Shown: in pieces, positions 37,331-50,523 of the stretch | Layout of the letters: every line of letters begins with the position of its first letter | Numbering within the stretch: the stretch's first letter is position 1 | DNA from: Atopsyche davidsoni | Taxonomy: Eukaryota > Arthropoda > Insecta > Trichoptera > Hydrobiosidae | Length of the DNA stretch: 64,000 nt | Reading direction: 5' to 3' | Assembly: GCA_022113835.1 (NCBI GenBank) | Contig: JAILWY010000002.1 | Location: forward strand, 9,526,501 to 9,590,500 | The notes under the pieces: model-generated | Databases searched by the model: none | The model's input: only the letters and a program-made list of their open reading frames with translations | What the model was told of the DNA's origin: nothing | Program-made: the position numbers and the translations under genes

Positions 37331-40300
37331 TTACGGTTCCCGCATTGTTGCGCCGGGCGTCTCTCCGCCGTCGGAGATCTTGATTTTGGTAGCTTTTGAG
37401 CGATCGCCTCTTGTTGTCTTGTTCTTTCAAATGCATTCAACGTTGACAGCTTCAGCGTATTTATTAAACAAACAAACAATAATGGGCATTTTTTTTTCAA
37501 AGAAATATATTTTTATTTGTGACATGCGATCTGCTTAACATTTGAGTAATTGCGTGTACAATAAATTGAATTGGATACATGGACAACACACGAGAATGAT
37601 AATAAATTGAAAATTAAGTTTGATCAAAAAAACCATATTTATTTAATATAAATATTTCAACATAGCCTCGATATAGATATGTAATGAAGTTGTTCGCAGC
37701 ATTTCATTAAAACTCCAATAAGAATATTTGAATAAGTAATTCAATTTGTTGGCGTTGTGCTATTATAGGAACGCCGTTGAAAACTTAATCCCGTAATGGA
37801 TGGCGAGCCCGAGTTTACTTTACCTAATATTTCTATTTCCTCTTTAAAACGTAAAATTTATCCGCGGGTATTACGCCTGTCGCTTTTGTTTATCCGAATT
37901 ACAGGCTAGTTCCCGCGCGTAATGCGGGACGAGTTTCCAGTTATAAAGTGCAAATCCACTACTCGGCGAATTCCGTAGGAACATGAATATTCCTTAATAA
38001 TTCCTTTGAGATAGCTGGTGTCGCGGCTCCCTTACAATAAACAAAAGTGTACGGGGCCATGTATTACCGTGCACTCAACTTAATACTGCTAAGAGCACAC
38101 GACTAATAAAAAGAATGGCCCTGCAAGACGCGGCACTAGCCTCGCCGAGGCAAAAACTTTTCAATTTGGAAAATTAAATTAATTCTTGCGAGCAGCGCTG
38201 GCCGTGTCACCTTGTTTATTTTATTTTATGGACTGTTCCAGCAATCGTCCCATTCCCCTGGATGTGCATTTAATTCGGGGAATCCGAGTTGTCTCCTGCG
38301 CTGGGAGCTTTCGAGTATCGCCAGCGAATTTTTCTTCCGCCGCCAACGCTTGGGTCAAAAAAATTAAACTAAATTATGAGCCAATATTTGTTTATGGGAG
38401 CTTAATTGCTTTGACCTAATTGCTAATTTCAATATTGAAACGTACAGAAATAATCACTATCATGGCAGTACTTGCATGGAATTCAAAAATAAAGTTTCAT
38501 GATTCAGTGGATAAGGTCCGAAAAAAATAACTGTCTCTAATTTAAAAATAAAAACTAATAATTTTAAATAAATATTTTAGTTTTTTTTAGATTTACCTGC
38601 ATGCAATATTATAGAACAACGGTGTTTCTAATTACTTAAAAAAACGTTTGTTTTCTTACTAGAGTGTATCGTTTTGGGGCCCTGGCACTTTCTAAGTAAG
38701 ACGGTCAATATACCCGTCATTCATTGATTCCAACTACAGCTTTCGTACTTAAAAACAATTTATATGTCTTAAAGAGTTTAAATTAAATTGAATTGTTTAA
38801 GTGGTATTGAACCCCCGGCCTTTATGGCTGAGTAAGCAACTGCTCCAATCACTAGATTACGAAGCGGCAGAAGATCCGCCGGAGATAACCTTCCATTACA
38901 CATCTTTACGACTACAAGTAGATTCATTTGCATATTCAAATACCAATCTCATAGGTTGAGTTCGGTCTCCCCGTTCCGAGAACCCGAATGTTTTACAATG
39001 GCGAATAAAATAGGCAAGACGCTCGAATTCCGTGCAGCATCAGCGGAGGCTAGTGCTGCGCCAAAGAAGAAGCAGAAGCAGTCAAACGAGCTGCTTCTCT
39101 TAAATAAGCAAAGCATGTTATATTTCTTTGAAACTGTATCTGGGAATTCCGCACACTTCTTAAATAGATGCCGAAATTGAACGCAGAAAAATTATTAATG
39201 TTGATGATTCGGATGATTGAATATTCCATATAAAATATTTTTCGATACTGAAATTGCACAAAATGAAAGTATAGTAAAAAAATTAAAAACTCGCATCACC
39301 GAATTCGCTTCATGGAAAACATCAAAAGAGTTATGTTTAGTAGCAGCTGAAAGTAGCTGGTACTTTTTTTTAGCTGTTCCGCATTTTTCTCGCACTCGCG
39401 CGTCACTAGCGGTACCCGCCACCTGAATAATGAAATGCCATTTTAAATTCCAGTTGCAAGAGCGGTCGCCAGCTGTTTGTGGCGAATCCGAAAAACCTCT
39501 GTTTCCAGATTTTCCCCAAATATTCTTTGTATAAACACGCATTGTAAATAACCTAGATTTCACAATAAAAACACCCCTGACCCGAGCAGGTTTTTTTAAT
39601 AATTTTTTGAGATACATTCTGTTTTTGGTATTTATTTTTGTTTTTATTTCTTAGATTTTGGGTTTTACTAAGTGGATTTAAACAAATTCTTTTTGCTTAA
39701 AAATATATGAGTTAAATAGCGTAAATCAAAATCTGACTCCAAGCGCATGAAGTTCCTTGGTTTTTCATGGTTTTAGAATTTATGATAGGGAAAATGCGGG
39801 ATACTTAAAAATAGTCCTTGCTCATCGCTTCTTTAGCTTTTAGCAACCAATAAATCCTGAAGTGGCTTTGCGGTGAAAATGCCCTCAAAATGAATAAATT
39901 TTTGCCACAAAAATATCTTTGTATTTGTGTATTCTATATACGTAGTTAAACATTAAAAACAATACAGTTTTTCATGTTCAAATCCTATAGAAACTCACAA
40001 CATGGTATGAAAATTTAATCGTCTCGGATTTAGAGTTTAATTAAACGGCTTAATGAAGTGAAAACATAAACATTGAAATGCATATAAACTGTATGAAAAT
40101 TAGGTGAAGGTACCGGGGATGTCATAAAGCGTAGGAGACCTCCTCGCACTAAATCCGCTATCAAACAAGACCACACGGAAGAATGCTCTCCAGAGCCGAG
40201 CCACAAAAACGTCACACTAAACTCGGGTTATTTATTTCGGTATGACATGATAATTTATATCGCCATCCCCCTCGTTCGCGGCGGCGGGCGCGCGCCGGCC

Positions 40301-42384
40301 GCCGCGAGAGAGAGGGATGGTAGTAGTAATTGTAATAATTTATTGTAGGAGGTTTATAACAGAACCATGACCTAGTGCAAACGCTGCGTACGGGCGAACA
40401 ATCTCTCCTGCAATGTTACGTGCTCCTGTTCTCGGAGGGTCTGGGAAACTTTTAGGATTATGAAGTACTTTCAAGATATGTTTTTTTTTTCTTTGTGGTA
40501 CTTATTCTTACAGGCGATTTAGGCGGCCATTTTTTACGCAGTACATATTCTTTTAACTTTAGTTTGATGCTTCCACGAAAATAACTCAACACGTTTTCTT
40601 TAAAATTAAGACGCAAGACTATTTTTTTTTAATAGCGGAATACGGTGGGTTAGGTTAGATGCACTATTTTTGTTGAGTCGTTTTTTCTGCTGAAATTTTG
40701 GGTACTCGGCTTGGCGGGCTGCGTCGAAGGTCACGCGAGAGGGGTCAGCGAGGCTGATGACGGATACCCCGGGGAAAGACGATCACCGCCAGGAGTATCC
40801 GGTTCCCTCGGTACCCTCGCGCGTACTGCGGCCCGGGTACACGCAAGGGGCTCGATATCCAAGGCGTCACCACCGTGTAAGCTTGAAGAGACGCCGTGGA
40901 CACCCTCCGTGAAAGAAACGTGACCTTGAACGTGCTGACGCAATATACGGTTACAGGCTCTGGTGCTTTTGCAACCACCCTATTTTAATATAAAATTTCT
41001 TTAATATACAGGCATGCAATCAACATTACGTTAGAATGATTGTATACACGTGTTTGATATTTTAACATTACATTAAATTATTTTTTAAGCTTTTATATAT
41101 AATATAATAAATTTAACTGCTTGAAAAAAATTCACTGAGTATATTTTATCATAATATATTAAAAACCCTCATTCGATTACTATTGAAATCATAATTTTAT
41201 TTTGTTAATTTTGTTGGTGCTATGCTTACAATACGGTTTATGGCTATCAAGTTGTGGGGAAAAATTTCAAGATTATTTTATTTTTAATTAATTCAATATA
41301 CAATTGTTCATATGGCTAAGGTTATGGTAAGGTGTGTGGCTATCTCATGGTCCTGCGCGCAGGTTGTGTGACTTAGGTGGTGGCATACGCGAATTTACTC
41401 AATAACATTATTGTGTTAAAGTGGAATAACCCTCTTTTGCATGCGTTGAGAGTAAGTTCAATAAATAAATTAAGACTGTCTTAAACATTGTATAGTAAAG
41501 ACGGCCATCATTCTCGCTGGCACTGCCACCTGTGAATGAATGCCGAAACTAAGCATGATGGCGCACTTAAATTCTTTGCAGACTGACCAAGCATAATAAT
41601 CCAAGCCGATTAATTATAAATCAAATACACGCATGCCTTAAGATCTCTCTCAAACATAACTGCCATGTATTGATCAGTGATACATTTGAAATGGAATTTA
41701 AATAAAGCTTGCAATCAGTTAATATAAAAAATAATGTTATGAAAACTTGGCACAGTATATTTTTACTTTCGCTACTTGTGCGACTGTGAGTTCAATATTT
41801 TATTCTGTTAATGCCACAAATATAATAAATAATGTGTTGTTCAATACAAATGCGCTTTTGTTTAAATATTTCAACATGCATTTGGGGAGATACTAAAACA
41901 TCCCTTATCACAATTTGGTCGATGGTGCCGCAGAGATTTGAACCGTAGGGCCCGGCTAACCGAAGAACATCTCCTTCAGCAGTTCGGCTGTAATGATATC
42001 TAGATCTTTTATGGTCAGTAGTAACGTGTTTCGTATCGAATTTGTTCGCCATCATGCGATCCGCTCCGTGAGCACCGGCCCGGCCAACATATATCACGGC
42101 GCTGGGTACGTATCTCCATACAAAACATACGCGGGAATGACTCCTCGAAGAACGAGTTTTTTGAGGTTATGATTTACGAGTGGGCCCGGCGGACCAATCA
42201 GAGTCCGCCGCCGTCTCATCTGGGACGAGGCATTACAGCTTTTTTTTTACTCTCCACAACTTTTTTTGAGAGGTGGATGGAATGCGCTTTTTTACGTCCG
42301 GCTGTGGAGCCAGATTTTTATGAGAGTAAAATAATCGGTATGCATGTACATAATGATATTATTAACTATATATGTACGTAGGTA
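37331..42384. other. Intron stretch without recognised genes
   Basis: GC-richer patches at 37900-38370, 40270-40320 and 40700-40930 are set in AT-rich DNA. The 40700-40930 patch ends abruptly at an AT-rich border and could be a transposon fragment. One tRNA-like relic sits at 38.8 kb. Confidence 0.45.
38800..38862 (-). repeat. tRNA-like sequence, likely SINE-derived
   Basis: On the minus strand TCTAGTGATTGGAGCA (A-box like) and GGGGGTTCAATACC (B-box like) are placed as in a tRNA. The acceptor stem is not apparent. Confidence 0.45.
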
Positions 42385-43437
42385 TCACTGGCAAGTAATT
42401 TCGGTTCTTTAATAGCTGTTGTATAAACAACATGCATAAAATTATGTTTTATATAAAGAAAATATTTTTTTCTCTGATTTACCGAAACATTTCGGTTTCA
42501 GTGGGATAAATGATCCAAGGTGTGATGCTTTTAAGTTCTAATATCATGTAGCTATTGTATTTATTTAAAAATCAAAACACATGCATAAAACTATATTTTA
42601 TACCAAAAATATTTTTTTTCTCTGTACAATGCTTTGCCGAAGAATTTCGGTTTCAATGGGTTAAATAAACCAAGGTGCGATGCTTTTAAATTCTATTATT
42701 ATTTAGATATCACCGGCGCGTAATTTCAGTACTTTAATAGCTATTGTATAAAAAACGAATAGTCTTAAAATCAAAATACATGCAATTTTAAAATTTAAAT
42801 TAATCTTTGTACAATGCTTTACCGGAGCTTTTTCGTTTCAATATGATGAATAAACTAGGATGCGAAGCTTTCAATATCTAATGTCATGTAGATATCACAG
42901 CCATGTAATTTCAGTATTTTAATAGGTGTTGTATAAACAACGAATAGTTTTAAAATTAAAACACATGCAAAAAATTATATTTTATATATAAAAAAAAAAT
43001 ATCTGTACAATGCTTTACCGAAACATTTTCGTTTCAATATGATGAATGAACTAGGATGCGGTGCTTTTAAGATCTAATATTATTTAGATAATTTCAGTAC
43101 TCTAATAGCTATTGTATAACTAACGAATAGTTTTAAAATCAAAACACATGCATAAAACTATATTTTATGCAAAAAAAAAATTTTTTTATTTCGTTTCAAT
43201 ATGATGAATGAACTAAAATGCGATGCTTTCAAGATCTTATATCATGTAGATATCACTGGCGTGTAATTTCAATACTTTAATAGCTGTTGTTGCTGAGTCT
43301 ATCAGACATTGAGCGAATATTTTTAAAATCAAAATACATCCAAAAAAAAAACTATTTTCCTCTATAAAATGCTTTACCGGAGTAATTTGGTTTCAAATTG
43401 ATGAATGAAAAAACTAGAATGCGATGCTTTCATAGTT
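42385..43437. repeat. Degenerate tandem array, about 190-bp unit, six copies
   Basis: Units recur near 42385, 42548, 42708, 42891, 43085 and 43250. Shared landmarks are ATATCAC(T/C/A)GGC, TAATTTCAGTACTTTAATAGCT, TTGTATAAACAACGAATAG, AAAACACATGCA, ACAATGCTTTACCG and GATGCGATGCTTT. Copies have drifted and carry indels, so this looks like an old local satellite. No ORF. Confidence 0.8.
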
Positions 43438-44810
43438 TAACAGAGTGTGCGCATTTTTTTTTTTTACAAAATCAATAAACTGCATAGTTATTCTTTTAGA
43501 TGGCTTAAACACGTATCTTTTATATATTTTTAAAATTGCTGTGATCTCATTTTCAAATTGAATTATAAACCTGTCACGTGTATGAAGAAAATGAGATTTT
43601 AAAATATGTGATACAGGGTGTTTCATTTAAAACCGGGCCCCTCTTGTTAAGCAATATAAAGTTTAAGCTTTTTTTCATAAAAACTAATCATAATTATCGC
43701 ACACATCTGTATTAGTCGGTGGTTAGTAACATTGGTTTAGAAACCCCATAAATAGGCTATAGACCTCAAATGGCTAGCTGATTACGAGCATTTGAAATTA
43801 TTTGACATGCTGTGCAGTAAACTGCGTACCCACCACTAGCAAGGTATTCTTATTGGGCGCAGGATTTTTTTTAGTTATTTTCTGAGAGAACATTAGTTCG
43901 TTTTTATATCTTGGCGACCCGCTGGGTTTACGGAGATTTTATTATTTTTTTAAGTTTATTTTCGATTTACACGGAATATCGGCTGGGAGTTTTATGGTTA
44001 ATTTTAAGTGGATTATTACTTTGGTCGTTTCGTTTTGATTCATTCGTATAATATTACGAATAGTAATTCGCTTATATTTACGATTTCTTATAATGTATTC
44101 ATCTTTTCTTATCTTTTATTCCATCGTAAAATATTTATGAACAGGATTATTCTTTGATATAAACACTTTGAATGATATGAATATACAAATCTATAGATAT
44201 TTATAACATGATTTGTGCCATCTTTTTTTAATTATACGTATATTATATTATAAACATCAGTTTTAAATGATACTATAATATGAACTTATATCATATATTT
44301 ACTTAAAGTTTAATTTTATTTTTATGTGTATTTGAATGCAATTAAATTTACTAGAATACATTTTAATAACATTTTCTTAAAACTCTATGTAAGTACCGTC
44401 AAACATGGTCGTCCAATTTTTATTTTTACTCCATTCGTCTCAATGCAAAGTCCTCTGAATCTCACGGTAGCCCTGACTTTTGTTAGAGTTTTTATAATAG
44501 CTTAGTTCTTAGACTATCTTTCTCTAACTAATCATTAAAAAAAACACACGAAACTCTTAATTACGCATGCAAATATACATTTCTAAGAATTTGAATATGT
44601 AAATAAAACCTGCATAATGTTATTACTACATTTAATATCGTTAAATATAAAAAAAATACTTTAGTATTTTATTTGTACGTGAATACATATTGTACATGCA
44701 TTTTTAATATGGCAGATTTAATAAAAAATATTATCGCGGATAGTTAAAATCATACTCGAAATATTGTAGAGAAGTTATTTTAAATTTCGGTTTGTTTTGT
44801 TGAAAAAACA

Positions 44811-44995
44811 TTATAATGATAAAAGTACCTTTGTATTTTGTCTTCACTTTGAGTTTATTAAATTTTTTGCATTACTAGTTTCGACCAAATAGACTAGACT
44901 AGGTCATCATCAGATGCATAACTAAACAAAAGACACGAATAAGACAAAATTAAACTTAACTAAGACAAAATACAAAGGTATTTTTATTATTATAA
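44811..44995 (-). mobile_element. Short inverted-end element with canonical hammerhead core motif
   Basis: Arms of 34 bp with two mismatches lie at 44811-44844 and 44962-44995. On the minus strand the interior carries CTGATGAT, stem GACC/GGTC and GAAAC (44878-44913). The arms give a 185-bp unit with no ORF. Sequence beyond the right arm starts AATGGATCTTCACC, reminiscent of the tails of the other inverted-end elements here. It is probably a PLE terminal-repeat derivative rather than a DNA transposon, but a MITE is the alternative. Confidence 0.6.
44878..44913 (-). ncRNA. Hammerhead-ribozyme core motif
   Basis: On the minus strand CTGATGA, then T, then stem II GACC...GGTC with a 15-base loop, then GAAAC. 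Both invariant boxes of the hammerhead are present. One extra U precedes stem II, and stems I and III and the cleavage site were not resolved by eye. Confidence 0.5.
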
Positions 44996-44999
44996 TAAT

Positions 45000-47900
45000 G
45001 GATCTTCACCAATCAAATGGCTTATCCCACAACAAGAAAAAACATTAATTTTGTAATATTAATTTGATTTAATTAATTAAGTGGAAAGTAATTTTTAACT
45101 GGTTTTTAATATAATATTTATACAGTGTTTAATGGGATATTACAATAAAACCTTCAAAATCGCAATACTACGTTTGTATTTTACATCAATGCGAAGAATA
45201 CAGTTTACAAAGTCTACAAATCAACTCAGGCAGTACAAGCAAACATAATTCAGCGTAAAACGTTCACAGCTGTGGCTTTCTCATGAGTAACATATTGACA
45301 ATACGGGAGATTCGATCAAACAAGAGAATTGTCTTGCCATGGGGTAAGTGCAGGTCAAGTTGGAATTATGACTTAATCTTTAACAAAACCTAATGGTTAG
45401 GTTGGGTAAAGCTTACAAGATGTCAGAAAGACTAGTGTAATGTATCATTGATATCTCTCGGTATATCAGTTTTTTGACGATGCCGTACAAAATGTTTTTT
45501 TTTAAAATTTGGTTTAACTAATATATTTTTAAAAATATTTTGCTTCGCCTGGATACGTATGCACACGATAATGATACACGACGTATTTAAAGTATATATT
45601 TTTATTTTATAATTTAAATTTTTGTAGCGACTATAAATCGATCAGTGAAATAATGAAGTCACTGTGTTAAAAGTTTAACGAATTTATTATAGTTAAAAAA
45701 ATATATTACAAAAGAGGGAACTTACCTGTAGCTGAAACTGAAAATTAACACAACATACCTGAAATTCTTTGTTTTAACGCCAACTGCATTCGGCCGTAAA
45801 ACAACTTGCGCCCCGTCTCCCTCGCGCGCGCACGGAGACCAATCGAACGGGCGAGCGAGACAGAGCGGCGGGGGGCACTAAAAACATTTTTACAGCGTGG
45901 TTAAAAAGTAACGGCCGCCCGGGAGTAAAGGGTAACCAGTAAATAGATAATGTGCTCAAAATGTATCAACCGTAAAAACACAGGGCCGGCGGGGCCCGCG
46001 GGGCGGGCGAATCAAGAAAACGGGATCGCATGATTTATGGAGCCCGGGAAAGTAATGGGCGACGAGGCCCCGCGGCGGGGTGGACGACGAATAAGTTTTT
46101 TTTTTGCAATTTTGACAAATAAGAGCCCACTTATAAGTTGTCTGAATTATTATATTCTGTGCCCTATAAAAAAAAACCTAGACATCAATATAACATTGCT
46201 TACTACAAAATGATATTTAAACTAATACATCTCATCTGTTCTAAACTCATATATAAAAGTTCTTAAATATTAAACTACGTCAAGTGACTCCTGCAATGCT
46301 GACATTTTTTTATAAAAGAGCTATCAAGGTCGAGTGTAGGTTATCGTAGATTTGAGAGCACCATTCCAAGATCCCATATTCTGGGAACCCGCGTGAGCAA
46401 TTGAACGTTCCTAAATCTCATACTTCAATTACGTATTCGTTCAAAATATAATTTCAATAGATGTGAATAAAAATTTAGTATTTGTACCAACATCTTTTTT
46501 AAAAAATGATATTTGTTGAATCTTTTGAATATTGAAACATTCCTTATGTGGGGTCGGGCGCGGGGCCAGCGTTGACCTCCCCTGGCGCACTCGCAGCCCG
46601 ATGACGAACCGCCCTAATGGCGCAGATCACAAACAGACGGCCCGCGGGCCCGTGATTTACCGTGGGAAGCTGCAGGTACCGCGCGCCGGGATCGCGGCAT
46701 CTGACCAATCACAGAGGTCAGCGGGGCTGCTCCGCTCGAAAACACTCCCGATCTGCGCCCACGAGCCCGGCAATGCATGCCAACAGGGCACTGCACGCCC
46801 CGACAATATTTTCATCGATTTAAATTATATTTCAATCGTAATTTACCAAAAATAATAGATTGCTTGGGTGAAGTCAAAAAATGACAGTCTCAATAACTGC
46901 ACACATTGCGAATATTCACAACTTGAATACAGCAGAAAAAGACTGTCGACATTCACAGTGGAAAAACAAGAAACTTCAGTATAGATAATACAGTTTCCAA
47001 AATCGTTATTTATCGATACGTGTAGCATACATCAGCCAGTACAACCTCCCTTAAAAACACATATTTACTGTATTCGTTCAGAGTGAAAACAATCTCCCCG
47101 GCGTCTCGCAGCCAGGGCCCCCCGATAAGACGCATTCCTCGTGAAATTGACCCCCCAACGGCCCCCATATTGTCACATTCATTCATTACGGCGGCGCTGC
47201 ACACCGAGGGGGCCGAGCCCCACGCGGGGTCCCTCAGGTAACGCAACACATTACAAATATGGTTTTCAGATTTTTTATGAATTTTTTTGTCCACCTACAC
47301 GGATCTCTGAGACACCGAAATAATCAAAAATAATATTTTCATAAAAATAAAATGATACATATTAAATATTTTTTAAATAAAATAATTATAGCTACTAACC
47401 ACAGATGCATATTCAATTATTCGTATTACCGATATTTTATTGTATCACAAAGTATTTCAAGCATGTTTATATAATATTTGCGGGCAAGTTACGCGGCGGT
47501 ACGCAAGTAATCGCGACCCTGAAAGCCCACCCCGCAAATATGATATCAAAATAAAACGAAAGGAAATTCAGGCATAGATTACATCCCACCCTGCCCCTGT
47601 CACACATTCGGTCGAGGCCACCCTTGGAAGGAAAAAAAATCATCCCTTACATACGCAACCCCTGGATGATGTCGCAAAAAATGCACTATATTTAAATGAC
47701 TAAAAAAATATGAAACGTAATGTTCGGGACGGAGAGCACGTGGCCGTGTTCCTCATATTCCCATAGTAATGTTGATGTAGTGAATAATGAATAAGTTAAT
47801 ACTTGCGCTTCCTGGTTGCCCGCGACGGTAACTGCAGTTTGCATTTTATATGGCGGCTCGGGATGCACTTCAGATGTGCTCTCTGCAGTTGTAAGTGTGT

Positions 47901-49190
47901 ATTTATAGCTTTCTGCAATTTACAGCGTAACCTAGATGATATACTTCTAGTGACATATAATTTTCTTATACAACTTATAGCATGTTAGATTGAGCCGTAA
48001 ACTTTATTTTAAAATCAACTTACAAGGAGAAAAAAAATAACCGACAGCTATCACAAAAAACTGACACGAAATGTTGTCCATTACTATTTTTATGGAATCA
48101 AATATAAGTTATACTAAAGCTAGTGGTTATTTTTTAACAATAATAGTATTGAGAGGATATTACAGTCGTCGCGGCTAAAAAAACTGATTATTAATTTTAC
48201 ACTTGAAAAACTTCTTTAATATTGCAAATATGAAACAATGTTTTTCTATTCAATAACTCGAGTAAAAAAATATGGGTTATTTAAAGTTATACTATATATA
48301 GTAAAAATATACCATGGCGTATAGGAGCTGAGCCTTCGGCCTACCCCATGGGCTGGAATAAATGACGAAATTGTTAATGGAGTATGATATTGCTTTCTCC
48401 CCCGTACCAGAATACCCCGTCCTTCTTTTTAGCCATTATATTTTCTCCACGAATGGTTTTTTCCCCTGGGTTCCCTACCATGCCATGGTGGACGGTGCGT
48501 GCCTTCTTTTGGAGGAAGACGCTGGATATTGCACGTGTATTATAATAAAACATTATTCTTTAAAGAATATTCAACACCAACATAATCTTTGTTATCAATA
48601 TCCAAAATTTAAAAAAATAATCATCAGATATTGTACCCCATTTTCTGTTTCTTCTTAAGTGTAATGCGAAATTGATAACTTTGAATTCATTTGGAAGGCT
48701 GTGAGAGAAATAGCATTTATCAGTAAAAAAAACAGTTTATTGATAACCTAGTGACACGAAGAACGCGCAATATATAATTGCATTTCACGTTTTCATTTGA
48801 AAGAGATTATTATTAAAATACAACCTTGATTCATAAAAATAAAGTCAATTGCTTAAGCATAAATTATTGGTTGCACGGTTTTAATGCTTTAATAACTGTA
48901 AACCATAAATTAAAAAGTGGTCATTGATAATACTTTAATGCCAATAAACCACGGTTCACTTATATCTGTTTAAATCAATGACTGTGCATAAGACGTACAG
49001 TATTTCTGTATTAAGCAATTATCATTTTTGTTTTAATGTACTAATAAATAACTGTTGTTTCCAAATTGACATCGACTAACGTCTCTCTCTGGTCGACTTC
49101 ACGAAACTGCGCTTCGTAAGCCGATACATCAACAGGAACAACAAAAAACCCGAAAATAACAAATAAATCTTAGATAATTACACGCTCCCA
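45000..49190. other. Intron stretch without recognised genes
   Basis: GC-rich patches at 45790-46080, 46550-46810 and 47090-47240. A 98-codon open frame at 48362-48658 has no recognised motif and lacks splice or promoter context. Confidence 0.5.
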
Positions 49191-49194
49191 TCTC

Positions 49195-49330
49195 GGCATA
49201 GTGTTCCGAGCGGGGATCGGCCGCAACCCGCCGGCTAATGACAGGCGAACTGCAATTACCGAGTTTATCCAAAATTCTATATGATTATATGGACGGGCCC
49301 ACGAGAGGAAAAGAATTCGGGCCGGTATGG
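49195..49330. promoter_or_regulatory. Possible enhancer patch with a TGACAG (Meis/Hth-type) site
   Basis: A moderately GC-rich patch contains GGCTAATGACAGGCG (TGACAG at 49239-49244) and CTGCAATTACC, combining a Meis/Hth core with homeodomain-type TAAT/ATTA. Such hexamers are common by chance; autoregulation is a guess. Confidence 0.25.
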
Positions 49331-49454
49331 GAATACAGACGCAGATCTGTATGGGATTATCCGCCGGGTTTTATTTTGTAACTATTATATTTGATAATAT
49401 AAATTTAGATAAACGGTGCACAAATAAAATTAAGAGAAATATCCTTGATTTTAT

Positions 49455-49530
49455 TTACGGACCCGGCGGGATTTGAACCCACACCTCTGGTTATCGCTGC
49501 TTGAACCCCACAGCCCTGCAATCTAGCTAT
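49455..49530 (-). repeat. tRNA-like sequence, likely SINE-derived
   Basis: On the minus strand TAGCTAGATTGCAGG resembles an A box and GGGTTCAAATCCC is a good B box, with tRNA-like spacing. The 5' and 3' ends do not pair as an acceptor stem, so this is more likely a tRNA-derived retroposon relic than a gene. Confidence 0.45.
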
Positions 49531-50106
49531 ACTTATAAATATTCATTCCTAGTATTGAGGCATGGTAAAGATAGGTTCGAGGCCGATAATTACACGTGTT
49601 TTGCTTGTTTGCTCACTGATATCTAACAAACATCATACAGGAGTGTCTTAACATCAGTTATCTTGCTTTCTGAAAGCGGATTCTGCTTGTAAAAACGCTC
49701 TGTGTTTTGGGTGTTTTTTTTTTTTTTAGTGGAGGCTACAAAAGAGGACTCAGTTGATCAGTTTGTCAAAAAATCCTTCACAATAAATGCCTTTACATAC
49801 AAGCCAATTCTTTCGATATTAGTTAATTGCACTAGCTGTTAATTTTAACTAGCCAAAAGCGTCTTTATATGTTTTAGTTATGCTAGTGTAAACAGTGTGT
49901 CAAAGTTTGCGGCGTCGCGGCGTCTGTACACAGCTTAGCGTCAAAGCGTTATATTTTAATTTTAATTTATCCCGAATGCAGTAATAATCAATACGTATAT
50001 TTTGACAAAGGTTTCGAGCGTATTGTTTAACGGTCTATATTGTTTATTAGTCCGAATGGGTGATGGAAATTCAAGTGTTACTTCCTTGCGGGCCGCGGCC
50101 GCACTC

Positions 50107-50153
50107 GCCGTCTCGCTCGCACCCGCGCGCCGCCCGCGCCGTCTCGCTCGCAC
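50107..50153. repeat. Direct repeat of the 16-mer GCCGTCTCGCTCGCAC, upstream of the hth exon
   Basis: Exact copies lie at 50107-50122 and 50138-50153, with a CG-rich spacer. The identical 16-mer is at 30897-30912. The pair ends about 370 bp before the hth exon. Confidence 0.75.
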
Positions 50154-50493
50154 ACCATGATTACACGTTATCCCGAAGTTAGCTCCGAACGTTCAATTAC
50201 ATTCGAGTTAAACATGATTCCACCTAGAGCTATGGAAACACGATTGTGAGATGTTTTTTTGTTGTATTTTTTTTTTGTTTTTTATTGTTACATATTATCA
50301 TTATGCTTTGTACCGTACGAATGGCTGTGAATATATGGCAGACTGGGTTTATTTAATAATGAAATAAAACCTAATGTATGTTACAAAAGAACTTTTAAAA
50401 TGTTGTATTTAAAACACAAAACATAGTATTTGTAGCATATATAGTATACATGAATTTTTAAATAAAATTTTATTTAAATGAACTTTGGTGACC

Positions 50494-50523
50494 CTCTAAT
50501 GATTATTTTCTTATTATTTACAG
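50494..50523 (+). other. hth: 3' splice site of the hth exon
   Basis: A CTAAT branch-like motif lies at 50496-50500, followed by a T-rich tract and the acceptor AG at 50522-50523. Spacing from branch to AG is about 24 nt, which suits insect introns. The base just after the AG starts GTAAAT, so this is also formally an AG|GT juxtaposition. Confidence 0.8.

Larger units (their letters stand above)
1..50523 (+). other. hth: Upstream intron of hth (3' part, at least 50.5 kb)
   Basis: No exon with the Meis/HM domain or any other recognisable protein was found upstream of 50524 on the + strand. All of this is best read as one very long intron, or several separated by exons too small to see. It is AT-rich with scattered CpG-rich patches, transposon pieces, tandem arrays and a candidate recursive splice site at 31785/31786, each listed separately. 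Fly hth also has very long introns rich in conserved non-coding DNA. A nested gene cannot be excluded, but no convincing one is seen. Confidence 0.75.

Noticed and set aside
38956..39617. Possible decayed gene: Lys/Gln-rich frame on + and a 140-codon frame on -
   Set aside because: Frames are broken within 200 bp and I recognise no family. A transposase or retroposed relic is possible but unsupported.
41930..41995. tRNA-Ser/Leu-like sequence on the minus strand with CGGTTCAAATCTC
   Set aside because: A B-box-like motif is present but the D-arm, anticodon arm and acceptor pairing do not hold together.
43613..43650. ACAGGGTGTTTCATTTAAAA, resembling a DNA-transposon end
   Set aside because: No complementary partner end or target duplication was found nearby.
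48362..48658. 98-codon frame on the + strand
   Set aside because: No motif, signal or splice boundary that would set it apart from chance.
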